Assembly: GCA_049600855.1 (NCBI GenBank)
Contig: JBMYQA010000324.1
Span: 1-6,521 of the forward strand
From: JBMYQA01 sp049600855
GTDB taxonomy: Bacteria > Bacteroidota > Bacteroidia > Cytophagales > Flammeovirgaceae
Direction: 5' to 3'
Length of the DNA: 6,521 nt
Position 1 is the stretch's first letter. Every line of letters begins with the position of its first letter. Below, piece by piece: positions 1 through 5,092 of the stretch. The translations under genes were made by a program, and so were the position numbers. The notes under the pieces were generated by a model. It did no database searches. It saw only the letters and a list, made by a program, of their open reading frames with translations, and was not told the origin of the DNA.

Positions 1-185
1 CCGCGCACCATCCGGCGTACGAACAGCAGCAGCACCAGCAGCATCAGGATCAGCAGCGTCATGAAAGCGGGGCGCGAGGCGAAAAACGCGACCGGGTCGG
101 GCACCGACCCCGCGATCAGCATGGTGGTCCGCAGATTGGTCTCCAGAATCGGCATCAGGATGAAGCCGACACCGATCTGGATGAA
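1..185 (-). CDS. C-terminal fragment of a TctA-like tricarboxylate transporter permease (partial at both ends; foreign to the rest)
   Basis: The - strand is open throughout and gives about 61 residues with a TctA-like C-terminal pattern: GFILMPILETNLRTTMLIAG, then FFASRP, then a leucine-rich membrane helix (LLILMLLVLLLF) followed by basic residues (RRMVR). TctA is the large membrane subunit of tripartite tricarboxylate transporters, and its family pattern is G-F-x-L-x-P-x-L-E-x-N-L-R followed further on by an R-P and a last helix. No start or stop codon is present: the gene runs off the window on one side and is cut at the junction on the other. Codons end strongly in G or C (ctg, gtg, atc, cgc), unlike every other gene here. 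The composition fits a high-GC proteobacterium. A chimeric join is likelier than a recent transfer. Family call is moderate; foreign origin is firmer. Confidence 0.55.
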
Positions 186-194
186 GCCAATAAA
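180..194. other. Composition junction, probable chimeric join
   Basis: GC-rich sequence coding on the - strand changes within about ten bases to AT-richer sequence coding on the + strand. The + frame of the next gene stays open upstream through codons that read EANK before the ATG at 195, a plausible continuation of its family's sequence, so the join lies close to 180-189. No insertion-sequence end, tRNA or integrase is visible here. The exact breakpoint cannot be fixed from sequence alone. Confidence 0.55.
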
Positions 195-881
195 ATGGAT
201 GACAAGCCTTTTCTCGAATTCTCTTTCGAGAATTTCACCGAAAGCACGGCACATGAACTGAAAAAGTTCCAAAAGGGCTTGTTTGATGTCGAAAGCATTG
301 TGAATACGGCAAGCGACCTGAAATATTCCAAGCAAATTCGCGAAATTTTATCTCATGAGCTAAAGGAACCGAGTGAAGAGTTTGTCAAATACTTTGCCTC
401 CAAAGTGTATACGGGTCGGGTGACGCAACGGGTGTTGGAGCAGTTTACCACTTTGGTGCAGAAATCTGGCAAAAACCTCATCAACGAAATGATCAACGAT
501 CGGCTTCGGACGGCTTTAGACAATGAAGAACCGTCCGAAGCAGCAGCAGCAGAAACGCTGGAAGCTGCAAGTGATCCAAATGGCATTGTGACGACGGAAG
601 AAGAGTTGGAAGCATTTAACATCATCAAAGCCATTTTGCGTAAAGAAGTGGCGCTGGATCGGATATTTTCCCGCGATACCAAAAGTTATTTTGGGGTATT
701 GCTGGACGATAATAACCGCAAGCCCATTTGCCGACTGCATTTTAATTCATCAAATAAAAAGTATTTAGGGCTGTTTACCGAGGCGAAAAAAGAAGAAAAG
801 GTGCTGATTGAAAAACTAGAAGACATTTATGAACACGCCGATCGCTTGAGGGCAACCCTTACTTATTATCAGGAAGTTTAA
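195..881 (+). CDS. C-terminal part of an HsdR_N-like (predicted restriction-endonuclease-type) protein, 5' truncated
   Basis: There are 228 residues from the first in-frame ATG, but this is probably an internal methionine. From memory, the sequence resembles the C-terminal half of Bacteroidota proteins annotated as type I restriction enzyme R-subunit-like or predicted type IV restriction endonucleases (COG4748/HsdR_N_2), which are about 350-370 residues long. Supporting stretches are MDDKPFLEFSFENF at the beginning, LKEPSEEFVKYFASKVYTGR near 56-75, an acidic alanine-rich linker near 110-128, VTTEEELEAF near 132-141, and SYFGVLLDDNNRKPICRLHF near 164-183. The nuclease fold of the family lies in the N-terminal half, which is missing because the gene is cut at the junction near 185. 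No catalytic residue can therefore be checked. The fragment ends normally with TAA, and the next small gene follows after 32 bases. The true gene is probably intact in the source genome. Confidence 0.6.
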   Translation: MDDKPFLEFSFENFTESTAHELKKFQKGLFDVESIVNTASDLKYSKQIREILSHELKEPSEEFVKYFASKVYTGRVTQRVLEQFTTLVQKSGKNLINEMINDRLRTALDNEEPSEAAAAETLEAASDPNGIVTTEEELEAFNIIKAILRKEVALDRIFSRDTKSYFGVLLDDNNRKPICRLHFNSSNKKYLGLFTEAKKEEKVLIEKLEDIYEHADRLRATLTYYQEV

Positions 882-913
882 ATTTTCTATGTATCACTTA
901 ATATCATATCATT

Positions 914-1045
914 ATGTCAAAAAAACATAATCACGACGCGGATATTAAAAACCCGAACAAAGGGACTTCTGGAACCAATGAAACCTACGATAAGAATCAA
1001 GGGAATAAGGGAAAACAGTTGAATCCGAATCAGAAGAAGTCTTAG
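914..1045 (+). CDS. Small hydrophilic, probably disordered protein (43 aa)
   Basis: An ATG opens a 43-codon frame ending in TAG. The product starts MSKKHNHDADIKNPNKGTSG and ends KGKQLNPNQKKS. It is rich in Asn, Lys, Gly, Gln and Asp, has one Tyr, no Cys or Trp, and no hydrophobic segment, so it should be soluble and unfolded. Short Asn/Lys/Gly-rich proteins with KGTSGTN and LNPNQ-like stretches occur, from memory, in other Bacteroidota without known function. The frame sits 32 bases after the previous gene and ten bases before a strong intrinsic terminator, which places it as the last gene of that transcript. No Shine-Dalgarno motif precedes it, as usual in this phylum. No function is proposed. 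It could be a chance frame, but composition and position argue for a real gene. Confidence 0.55.
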   Translation: MSKKHNHDADIKNPNKGTSGTNETYDKNQGNKGKQLNPNQKKS

Positions 1046-1055
1046 TAAAGGCAGG

Positions 1056-1094
1056 GAGGTAATTCCTATTTTAGTAGGACTTGCCTCTTTTTTT
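1056..1094 (+). terminator. Rho-independent terminator after the small gene
   Basis: The outer stem GAGGTAA (1056-1062) pairs with TTGCCTC (1081-1087) with one G-T pair. After a two-base internal loop on each side, CCTA (1065-1068) pairs with TAGG (1075-1078) around a six-base loop. Seven T residues follow directly (1088-1094). This is the classic form and ends the transcript carrying the restriction-like and small genes. Confidence 0.85.
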
Positions 1095-1232
1095 CAGGAA
1101 TAACGCTTATCTTTGGGCAACGGGAAAATGGTCGGTTTTCCATATGGTTTTTCGGGGAATAAATTGCATTACCCCGATGAGGGTGTGTTAATGTATTGAT
1201 TATCAGGTTTTCCAAAAGTTACTCTTCGAGAG

Positions 1233-1431
1233 GGCAGCAATTCTTATTTTGTCATTTCGAACGTATGTGAGAAATCTACGTGCCCATTAAAATACGAAAT
1301 CATGTGCCCAAATAAGCCAGATGAGTTCGTTTAGCTACGTGACACTTAGATGTCTCCTTACGTCGACATGACAAAAAAGTCCTTTTTTTTGCAGAATAGC
1401 AAGCATTTTTTACAAAGTGAGAATTGCTGCC
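1233..1431. repeat. MITE-like element: imperfect inverted repeat nested within 12-base inverted ends
   Basis: The left arm at about 1247-1284 begins TTTTGTCATTTCGAACGTA. The right arm at about 1339-1376, read on the - strand, begins TTTTGTCATGTCGACGTA. After two or three single-base gaps, roughly 30 of 38 positions agree, including the later ATCTA and GTG blocks. Outside these lie perfect 12-base inverted copies, GGCAGCAATTCT at 1233-1244 and AGAATTGCTGCC at 1420-1431. The spacing is asymmetric: two bases on the left, about 43 on the right including a run of T. The arm core GTCATTTCGA...GAGAAATCT resembles, from memory, a widespread palindromic repeat of Bacteroidota genomes. No transposase is present, so any movement would have depended on a protein encoded elsewhere. 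The outer ends may be coincidental to the element; the inner arms are the stronger evidence. Confidence 0.6.
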
Positions 1432-1707
1432 GAGAGCGTCTTCCACTGTAAAAGGGATTAAGACTGATCTAGTATAAAGTCTATCATAGGTTCCATCTTT
1501 AACTCCAAGAGGGTCTTCCAGTATAACAAGGATTAAGACTTGGTTTTCCAATTCAGGTAAGTCTGCAAAAATTTCTCCGAGAGTGTCTTCAGCTCCACTG
1601 CGGCCACTATAAAAGGGATTAAAACTCAAAACCATTTGGATCGAGCTATTCTCCATCAATAACTCCGAGCGGAGCTTTCATCACTTCCAGTATAAAAGGA
1701 TGTGATC
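1428..1707 (-). CRISPR. Degenerate CRISPR-like array, four repeats and three spacers, no cas genes in the window
   Basis: Four related units are seen on the + strand: 1428-1464 and 1503-1539, each 37 nt and ending GGATTAAGAC; 1575-1625, the same unit with a 14-nt insertion after its 16th base, ending GGATTAAAAC; and 1663-1707, a more decayed copy with extra bases but the block CTTCCAGTATA identical to the second copy. Between them are 38, 35 and 37 nt with no mutual similarity. Read on the - strand, the unit starts GTCTTAATCC and continues through TGGAAGAC and CTCTYGG. A short stem (AAGA or GAGA, three bases, TCTT) is kept in the first three units. Regular spacing and unique spacers fit CRISPR. 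Repeat divergence, insertions and absence of cas genes or an obvious leader indicate a relic. Another kind of interspersed repeat remains possible; orientation is assumed from the GTCTTAATCC end. Confidence 0.5.
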
Positions 1708-1711
1708 ATAG

Positions 1712-1738
1712 GCAGACCACAAGGACTCTTGTGGCTGC
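1712..1738. repeat. Strong hairpin (11-bp stem with one bulge)
   Basis: GCAG (1712-1715), a bulged A, and CCACAAG (1717-1723) pair with CTTGTGG (1728-1734) and CTGC (1735-1738) around the loop GACT. No T-run follows on either strand, so it is not a standard terminator. It sits five bases after the last degenerate repeat. It may be a small palindromic repeat or the end of an older element. Confidence 0.5.
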
Positions 1739-1862
1739 ACCCATTTCCCCACTTTACTCCCCACCACCTAAACTTTTCCACTACATCACCTTTATACCTA
1801 CATTTTTACACCTCAAACAGATGTTCAATACTCCTTTCAGTATGAAAAATAATGTTAAAATG

Positions 1863-1898
1863 ATACCTAATTCTTTTATACATAAGAATCTTAGGTAT
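1863..1898. promoter_or_regulatory. Candidate operator dyad of the PadR-type regulator
   Basis: ATACCTAA (1863-1870) and TTAGGTAT (1891-1898) form a perfect 8-base dyad. Inside it TTCTT (1871-1875) faces AAGAA (1884-1888), with a two-base offset on the right. The right half overlaps the promoter-like TATATTTG, and the PadR start codon follows nine bases later. PadR proteins commonly bind dyads at their own promoters, so autorepression is the natural reading. That this protein binds here is inference. Confidence 0.5.
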
Positions 1899-1903
1899 AT
1901 TTG
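1896..1903 (+). promoter_or_regulatory. Candidate -7 promoter element TATATTTG
   Basis: The octamer fits the Bacteroidota primary-sigma consensus TAnnTTTG. No good TTG element is seen about 20 bases upstream, where TTCTTTTATA stands instead. Transcription would begin close to the ATG at 1907, giving an almost leaderless message or favouring the next ATG at 1925. Confidence 0.4.
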
Positions 1904-1906
1904 TGT

Positions 1907-2254
1907 ATGTATTCAAAAGAACTAATGAAAGGAACCTTAAAAACGATTGTGCTAAAGCTACTCGCCGAAAACAATCGTTTATATGGATATGAGATCACGC
2001 AGCACGTGAAGGAATTATCTGAAGGAAAAATCGTCATCACTGAGGGAGCGCTTTATCCTTTGCTCCATAAACTGGAAGCAGAAGGCTTACTCAGCACCGA
2101 AACGGTGAAAATTGGCAAGCGCATCCGAAAGTATTATTCATTAACGCAACAGGGCAATGCAACCGCCACTGAAAAAATAGATGAGTTTGCCGCTTTCGTC
2201 CAGACGATGCAACTGGTATTGGGCTTGCCCAAATTAGCTGTAGAACCAAAATAA
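1907..2254 (+). CDS. PadR-family transcriptional regulator
   Basis: This 115-residue protein is a winged helix-turn-helix repressor of the small PadR type. Visible family features are KGTLKTIVLKLLAE (8-21), YGYEI (26-30), the recognition-helix region EGALYPLLHKLEAEGLL (46-62) and the wing RKYYSLTQQG (74-83), followed by a C-terminal helix for dimerisation. The start at 1907 (MYSKELMKGT) matches the N-terminus usual among Bacteroidota relatives. An in-frame ATG at 1925, preceded by AAAAGAA, is an alternative giving 109 residues. A TTG at 1901 is possible but lies within the promoter-like element. The gene is followed after 50 bases, with no terminator, by the partner-domain/M23 fusion, so the two probably form an operon. 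The dyad at 1863-1898 suggests self-control. The inducing signal is unknown. Family confidence is high; the regulated target beyond its own operon is inference. Confidence 0.9.
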   Translation: MYSKELMKGTLKTIVLKLLAENNRLYGYEITQHVKELSEGKIVITEGALYPLLHKLEAEGLLSTETVKIGKRIRKYYSLTQQGNATATEKIDEFAAFVQTMQLVLGLPKLAVEPK

Positions 2255-2304
2255 GTTGGTCTCTAATTATTTAACAAAACACATTTTAATTAATAAAGAC
2301 GATC

Positions 2305-3027
2305 ATGGAGTTATCCATCCAGCAAATCGATTTTATTGAAGCAGACATCAAAAAACGAGGACTTACTCAAAAAAAATTGAGGGGTGAGATTTTAGATCAC
2401 ATTTGTTGTGCTGTAGAAGAGGAAATGCGCAAAGGACAGCTTTTTCACAAAGCTTATTTGCAGGTATTGAGTCAGTTTGGAGATGGTGGGCTTAGTCAAC
2501 TTCAAGCCGAAGATAAAAAAGCCTTAAACGGGAAACGCATCATCAAAAAGGCGGGCATGGTGAGCACGAGCATTGCCGCTTGTTTAATGATTTTTGTGAC
2601 TTCCATTGGTAATGCGCAAGAGGTGCCAAGCATTAGTCCATTAAAGGGAAATGTGGTCATCCATTCTGGATTTGGCATGCGCATTCATCCGATCCATCGA
2701 AATAAAACCTTGCACAGAGGGGTTGACTTTAAAGCACCTATGGGCACGCCCATTTATGCTACAGCCGATGCGGTGGTGAAAAAGCTTGGAAATATGCCCA
2801 AAGGGTATGGGAAATACATTATGCTCGCCCATGGCGAAACCTATGAAACCTTGTATGCGCACTTATCTGAGTTTTCCGTTGAAGAAGGCGATAAGGTAAA
2901 GAAAGGGGAAGTTATTGGTTTATCGGGTAACTCAGGAATGAGCACGAAGCCGCATTTGCATTACGAAGTGCGTCAGGCGGGAAAATCGGTTGACCCGGTG
3001 ATCTACATGAGCAGAATGGCCCGTTAA
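2305..3027 (+). CDS. PadR-partner-like cytoplasmic domain fused to a membrane segment and an M23 (LytM-type) metallopeptidase
   Basis: This 240-residue protein has three parts. Residues 1-68 are a soluble helical domain (IEADIKKRGL, LRGEILDHICCAVEEE, then AYLQVLSQFG and GLSQLQ) that resembles the domain at the front of membrane proteins encoded next to PadR genes in Bacteroidota. Residues 84-103 are a hydrophobic segment after KKAG, ending IGNAQ, which could be a membrane anchor or an internal signal peptide cut after Ala104. Residues 112-235 are an M23 endopeptidase domain with SGFGMRIHP, zinc ligands His137 and Asp141 in HRGVD, His186 in YAHLS and His217/His219 in HLH; all LytM-type catalytic positions are kept. 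The peptidase should act on peptidoglycan cross-bridges or stems in the periplasm. It lies 50 bases after padR and was probably co-transcribed with it. The next gene is a shorter paralogue. M23 assignment is certain; the role of the front domain is inferred. Confidence 0.88.
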   Translation: MELSIQQIDFIEADIKKRGLTQKKLRGEILDHICCAVEEEMRKGQLFHKAYLQVLSQFGDGGLSQLQAEDKKALNGKRIIKKAGMVSTSIAACLMIFVTSIGNAQEVPSISPLKGNVVIHSGFGMRIHPIHRNKTLHRGVDFKAPMGTPIYATADAVVKKLGNMPKGYGKYIMLAHGETYETLYAHLSEFSVEEGDKVKKGEVIGLSGNSGMSTKPHLHYEVRQAGKSVDPVIYMSRMAR

Positions 3028-3093
3028 TTTAGAGAAGAAAGTAAGTAGTCCATTGCATGCATTGATTGATTCGTAATAATGTCGAATAAATAG

Positions 3094-3124
3094 TTGAATT
3101 TTTGTTCAAAGAAGCGCTACTTTG
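3094..3124 (+). promoter_or_regulatory. Candidate promoter of the second M23 gene
   Basis: TTG at 3094-3096 and TACTTTG at 3118-3124 are 21 bases apart. This approximates the Bacteroidota TTG/TAnnTTTG promoter, though the downstream element is one base short of consensus. The TACTTTG lies between two GCGC tetramers (3115-3117 region and 3124-3127). The start codon follows 42 bases later. It implies the second M23 gene can be expressed independently of the PadR operon. Confidence 0.4.
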
Positions 3125-3166
3125 CGCTCCGTTTGAGAACAATCCAAGATCAACTAGTTACCATTC

Positions 3167-3646
3167 ATGTCACGACTATTCGGCTTTTTAGGAGTTAACT
3201 TCATTTTCTTTTTTTTAACAAGCAGCGTAGTAAAGGCGCAACATGTTCCAGGTACCAATCCCATTGGGGGAGGTTATGTAGTAAGTTCTGGCTTCGGCAT
3301 GCGGATGCATCCCATTTCTAAAAAGGAACAAATGCATCGCGGAATTGACTTTAAGGTGCCCGTGGGCACCCCTGTATTTGCTACGGCTAATGGCATCGTA
3401 AAGCGTGTTAAGTACAGCAAAACGGGTTATGGAAAGAGCATTATCATTTCCCATGGCTCATCGTATGAAACTTTGTATGCACATTTGTCAAAAATTAATG
3501 TAAAAGAGCATGAGGAAGTGAAGAAAGGGCAAGTGATTGGTTTTTCGGGAAATACAGGACATAGCAGCAATCCTCATTTACACTATGAAATCCGTAAATA
3601 TGGCAGTCCGATAAATCCAGCAAGGTACTTAATATTTGCCGAGTGA
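3167..3646 (+). CDS. Secreted M23 (LytM-type) metallopeptidase, paralogue of the preceding fusion
   Basis: This 159-residue protein begins with a signal peptide: MSR, a phenylalanine-rich hydrophobic core (residues 5-22), and VVKAQ with likely cleavage after Ala24. The rest is almost only a peptidase domain, with SGFGMRMHP (41-49), HRGID with zinc ligands His57 and Asp61, YAHLS with His106, and HLH with His137 and His139. All catalytic positions are present, so it should be an active periplasmic peptidoglycan endopeptidase. At 159 residues it is close to the minimum for the family, with no LysM, SH3 or coiled-coil targeting domain. It is strongly similar along its length to the M23 part of the gene just upstream, indicating tandem duplication with gain or loss of the cytoplasmic domain. 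It starts 139 bases after that gene behind its own promoter-like sequence. The ATG at 3167 gives the complete signal peptide. Confidence 0.88.
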   Translation: MSRLFGFLGVNFIFFFLTSSVVKAQHVPGTNPIGGGYVVSSGFGMRMHPISKKEQMHRGIDFKVPVGTPVFATANGIVKRVKYSKTGYGKSIIISHGSSYETLYAHLSKINVKEHEEVKKGQVIGFSGNTGHSSNPHLHYEIRKYGSPINPARYLIFAE

Positions 3647-3758
3647 TAACCGTTGGAGTCGGAGGGAGGTTAATAAAACAAAAAACTTTGTGGAGTTAGT
3701 GCCTAATGCGAAAAAAAATTCGCTATTTCGCACTTCCGAGATCAAATTCGAGAAAACT

Positions 3759-4922
3759 ATGAGTACAGAACCAGCAAACAAAAATAAAGGCAAGAAGAAA
3801 AAGAAGAAAAAGAGTGTCTTGCGCGAATGGGTAGACTCCATTGTATTTGCCGTAGTAGCCGCCACCATCATTCGTTGGTTGTTCATTGAGGCGTATATGA
3901 TTCCTACACCTTCTATGGAAAACTCATTATTGGTAGGGGATTACCTGTTTGTGAGTAAAATGCACTATGGTGCAAGAACTCCGCAAACGCCACTTCAAAT
4001 TCCATTGACTTTCCAGAAAATTTGGGGAACCAATATCCCATCTTACCTCGATTGGATTGAGTTACCCATGTTCCGATTACCCGGTTTCTCAGAAGTGAAA
4101 CGATACGACCCTGTGGTATTTAATTATCCACACGAAGGGCTAGATCTCCGACAAGATATTCCCGCCGATGTGCGCACCTACTACATTAAGCGTTGCTTAG
4201 GTTTACCTGGCGATAAGTTGGCAGTGAAAAATAAGCAAGTACATATTAATGGAGAAGCCATCGAAAATCCAGCAGGCATGCAAACGAGCTATCGCGTTTA
4301 TGCCAATCAGATGTTGCGCCAAGATCGGATGTTCCTGAACAATGGCATTAACTTTTACAATCTAGATCGCGGGCAATATTCGGCCTTTGTGGGGCAACGT
4401 GCAGATTCTACGGGAAAAGCCGTTTTTGAATACCACATCAATACGAATCAGGAAAAGGTCGATAAAATTAAAGATAATGAGGCCATTATTGATATTGTAG
4501 AATTGCGTGATCCTGCCTTGGGTGGTGAATTTAAGCAATTCCATACCGATTGGACTTACGATAATTTTGGTGAGCTCACGATTCCAAAAGAAGGCATGAC
4601 CATCGAATTGACTCCTGTGAATGTGTCAGATTATCAGCATGTGATTTTAAATTACGAGTACAATGACAATGCAGAATTGAAAGATGGTAAAATCTTTATT
4701 GATGGTCAGGAAATCTCCGAATATACTTTTAAGCAAGATTATTACTTCATGATGGGCGATAACCGTCATAATTCAGCAGACTCCCGTTTTTGGGGATTTG
4801 TGCCTGCCGATCACATTGTGGGGAAAGCTTTATTTACGTGGTGGTCAGTAAATCCGTTTGATGGTTGGGGGCAAGTTTCCTCAAAAGTCCGCTGGGACCG
4901 CGTTTTCCGATTGATTGATTAA
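3759..4922 (+). CDS. lepB: Type I signal peptidase (leader peptidase)
   Basis: This 387-residue inner-membrane serine protease removes signal peptides from exported proteins. A lysine-rich cytoplasmic start (KNKGKKKKKKK, 8-18) precedes one membrane helix at about 27-46. Box B is PTPSMENSLLVGDYLFVSK with nucleophile Ser52. Box C is RYDPVVFNYP (115-124). Box D is YYIKRCLGLPGD (141-152) with general base Lys144. Box E is MGDNRHNSADSRFWGFVP (332-349). The stretch between boxes D and E, about 180 residues, is longer than in E. coli LepB, as in many Bacteroidota; it forms the non-catalytic cap. The ATG at 3759 was chosen because it leaves the typical short N-tail and frees 112 bases from the upstream gene; a longer frame from 3636 would overlap that gene and add residues that do not look like LepB. 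The upstream spacer holds a small hairpin, GCGAA/TTCGC (3708-3723). A terminator follows. Confidence 0.95.
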   Translation: MSTEPANKNKGKKKKKKKSVLREWVDSIVFAVVAATIIRWLFIEAYMIPTPSMENSLLVGDYLFVSKMHYGARTPQTPLQIPLTFQKIWGTNIPSYLDWIELPMFRLPGFSEVKRYDPVVFNYPHEGLDLRQDIPADVRTYYIKRCLGLPGDKLAVKNKQVHINGEAIENPAGMQTSYRVYANQMLRQDRMFLNNGINFYNLDRGQYSAFVGQRADSTGKAVFEYHINTNQEKVDKIKDNEAIIDIVELRDPALGGEFKQFHTDWTYDNFGELTIPKEGMTIELTPVNVSDYQHVILNYEYNDNAELKDGKIFIDGQEISEYTFKQDYYFMMGDNRHNSADSRFWGFVPADHIVGKALFTWWSVNPFDGWGQVSSKVRWDRVFRLID

Positions 4923-4946
4923 ACGATTACCTACTTCATATTTCCG

Positions 4947-4981
4947 AATAGCCTTGCATGAATGTGTGAGGCTATTTTTTT
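4947..4981 (+). terminator. Rho-independent terminator after lepB
   Basis: AATAGCCT (4947-4954) pairs with AGGCTATT (4969-4976) around a 14-base loop, and the T-run continues to 4981. It lies 25 bases after the lepB stop codon and separates lepB from the kinase gene. Confidence 0.82.
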
Positions 4982-5092
4982 AAACAAACATTTCAACAAT
5001 TTAGGTGGGCTTCTGCTTTATCTTAAAACAAGGTCTAATTGTACATTGAATTTAATTAGATTTCAATAAATTAGACAAACCAAAATGAGACG

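Larger units (their letters stand above)
1095..1906. other. 812-base gene-free region containing repeats
   Basis: No reading frame here looks like a real protein gene. From left to right it holds an AT-rich stretch with a small hairpin (TCGGGG at 1152-1157 facing CCCCGA at 1172-1177), a MITE-like inverted repeat, four degenerate ~37-nt repeats at CRISPR-like spacing, a strong hairpin at 1712-1738, a pyrimidine-rich AT-rich stretch (about 1739-1860) in which only a weak 5-base dyad ATACT/AGTAT (1828-1843) is seen, and the regulatory dyad before the PadR gene. A 119-codon open frame on the - strand (1300-1659) simply translates the repeats. Confidence 0.75.

Noticed and set aside
61..261. 66-codon + strand frame across the junction
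   Set aside because: It runs antisense to the TctA fragment and crosses the probable chimeric join into a different frame of the next gene.
1152..1177. Hairpin TCGGGG/CCCCGA
   Set aside because: It has no T-run and no nearby gene whose end or start it could control; recorded only as part of the gene-free region.
1300..1659. 119-codon open frame on the - strand with recurring peptides such as VLILVILEDPLG and FNPFYSGRSG
   Set aside because: The recurring peptides are the translated ~37-nt repeats and the unique segments between them. There is no family resemblance or proper start, so it is treated as an artefact of the repeat array.
1731..1925. 64-codon + strand frame upstream of the PadR gene
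   Set aside because: It starts at a GTG inside a hairpin, runs through the operator and promoter of the next gene, overlaps its start, and has low-complexity composition.
3660..3670. GGAGGGAGG resembling a strong Shine-Dalgarno site
   Set aside because: No start codon lies at a usable distance downstream, and Bacteroidota genes rarely depend on such sites.
3708..3723. GCGAA/TTCGC hairpin upstream of lepB as a terminator or riboswitch
   Set aside because: The five-base stem around an A-run is too weak for a terminator, and no known riboswitch structure is visible.
3636..3758. Longer N-terminus for LepB
   Set aside because: It overlaps the end of the M23 gene and adds 41 residues with no signal-peptidase character; the ATG at 3759 fits the family.
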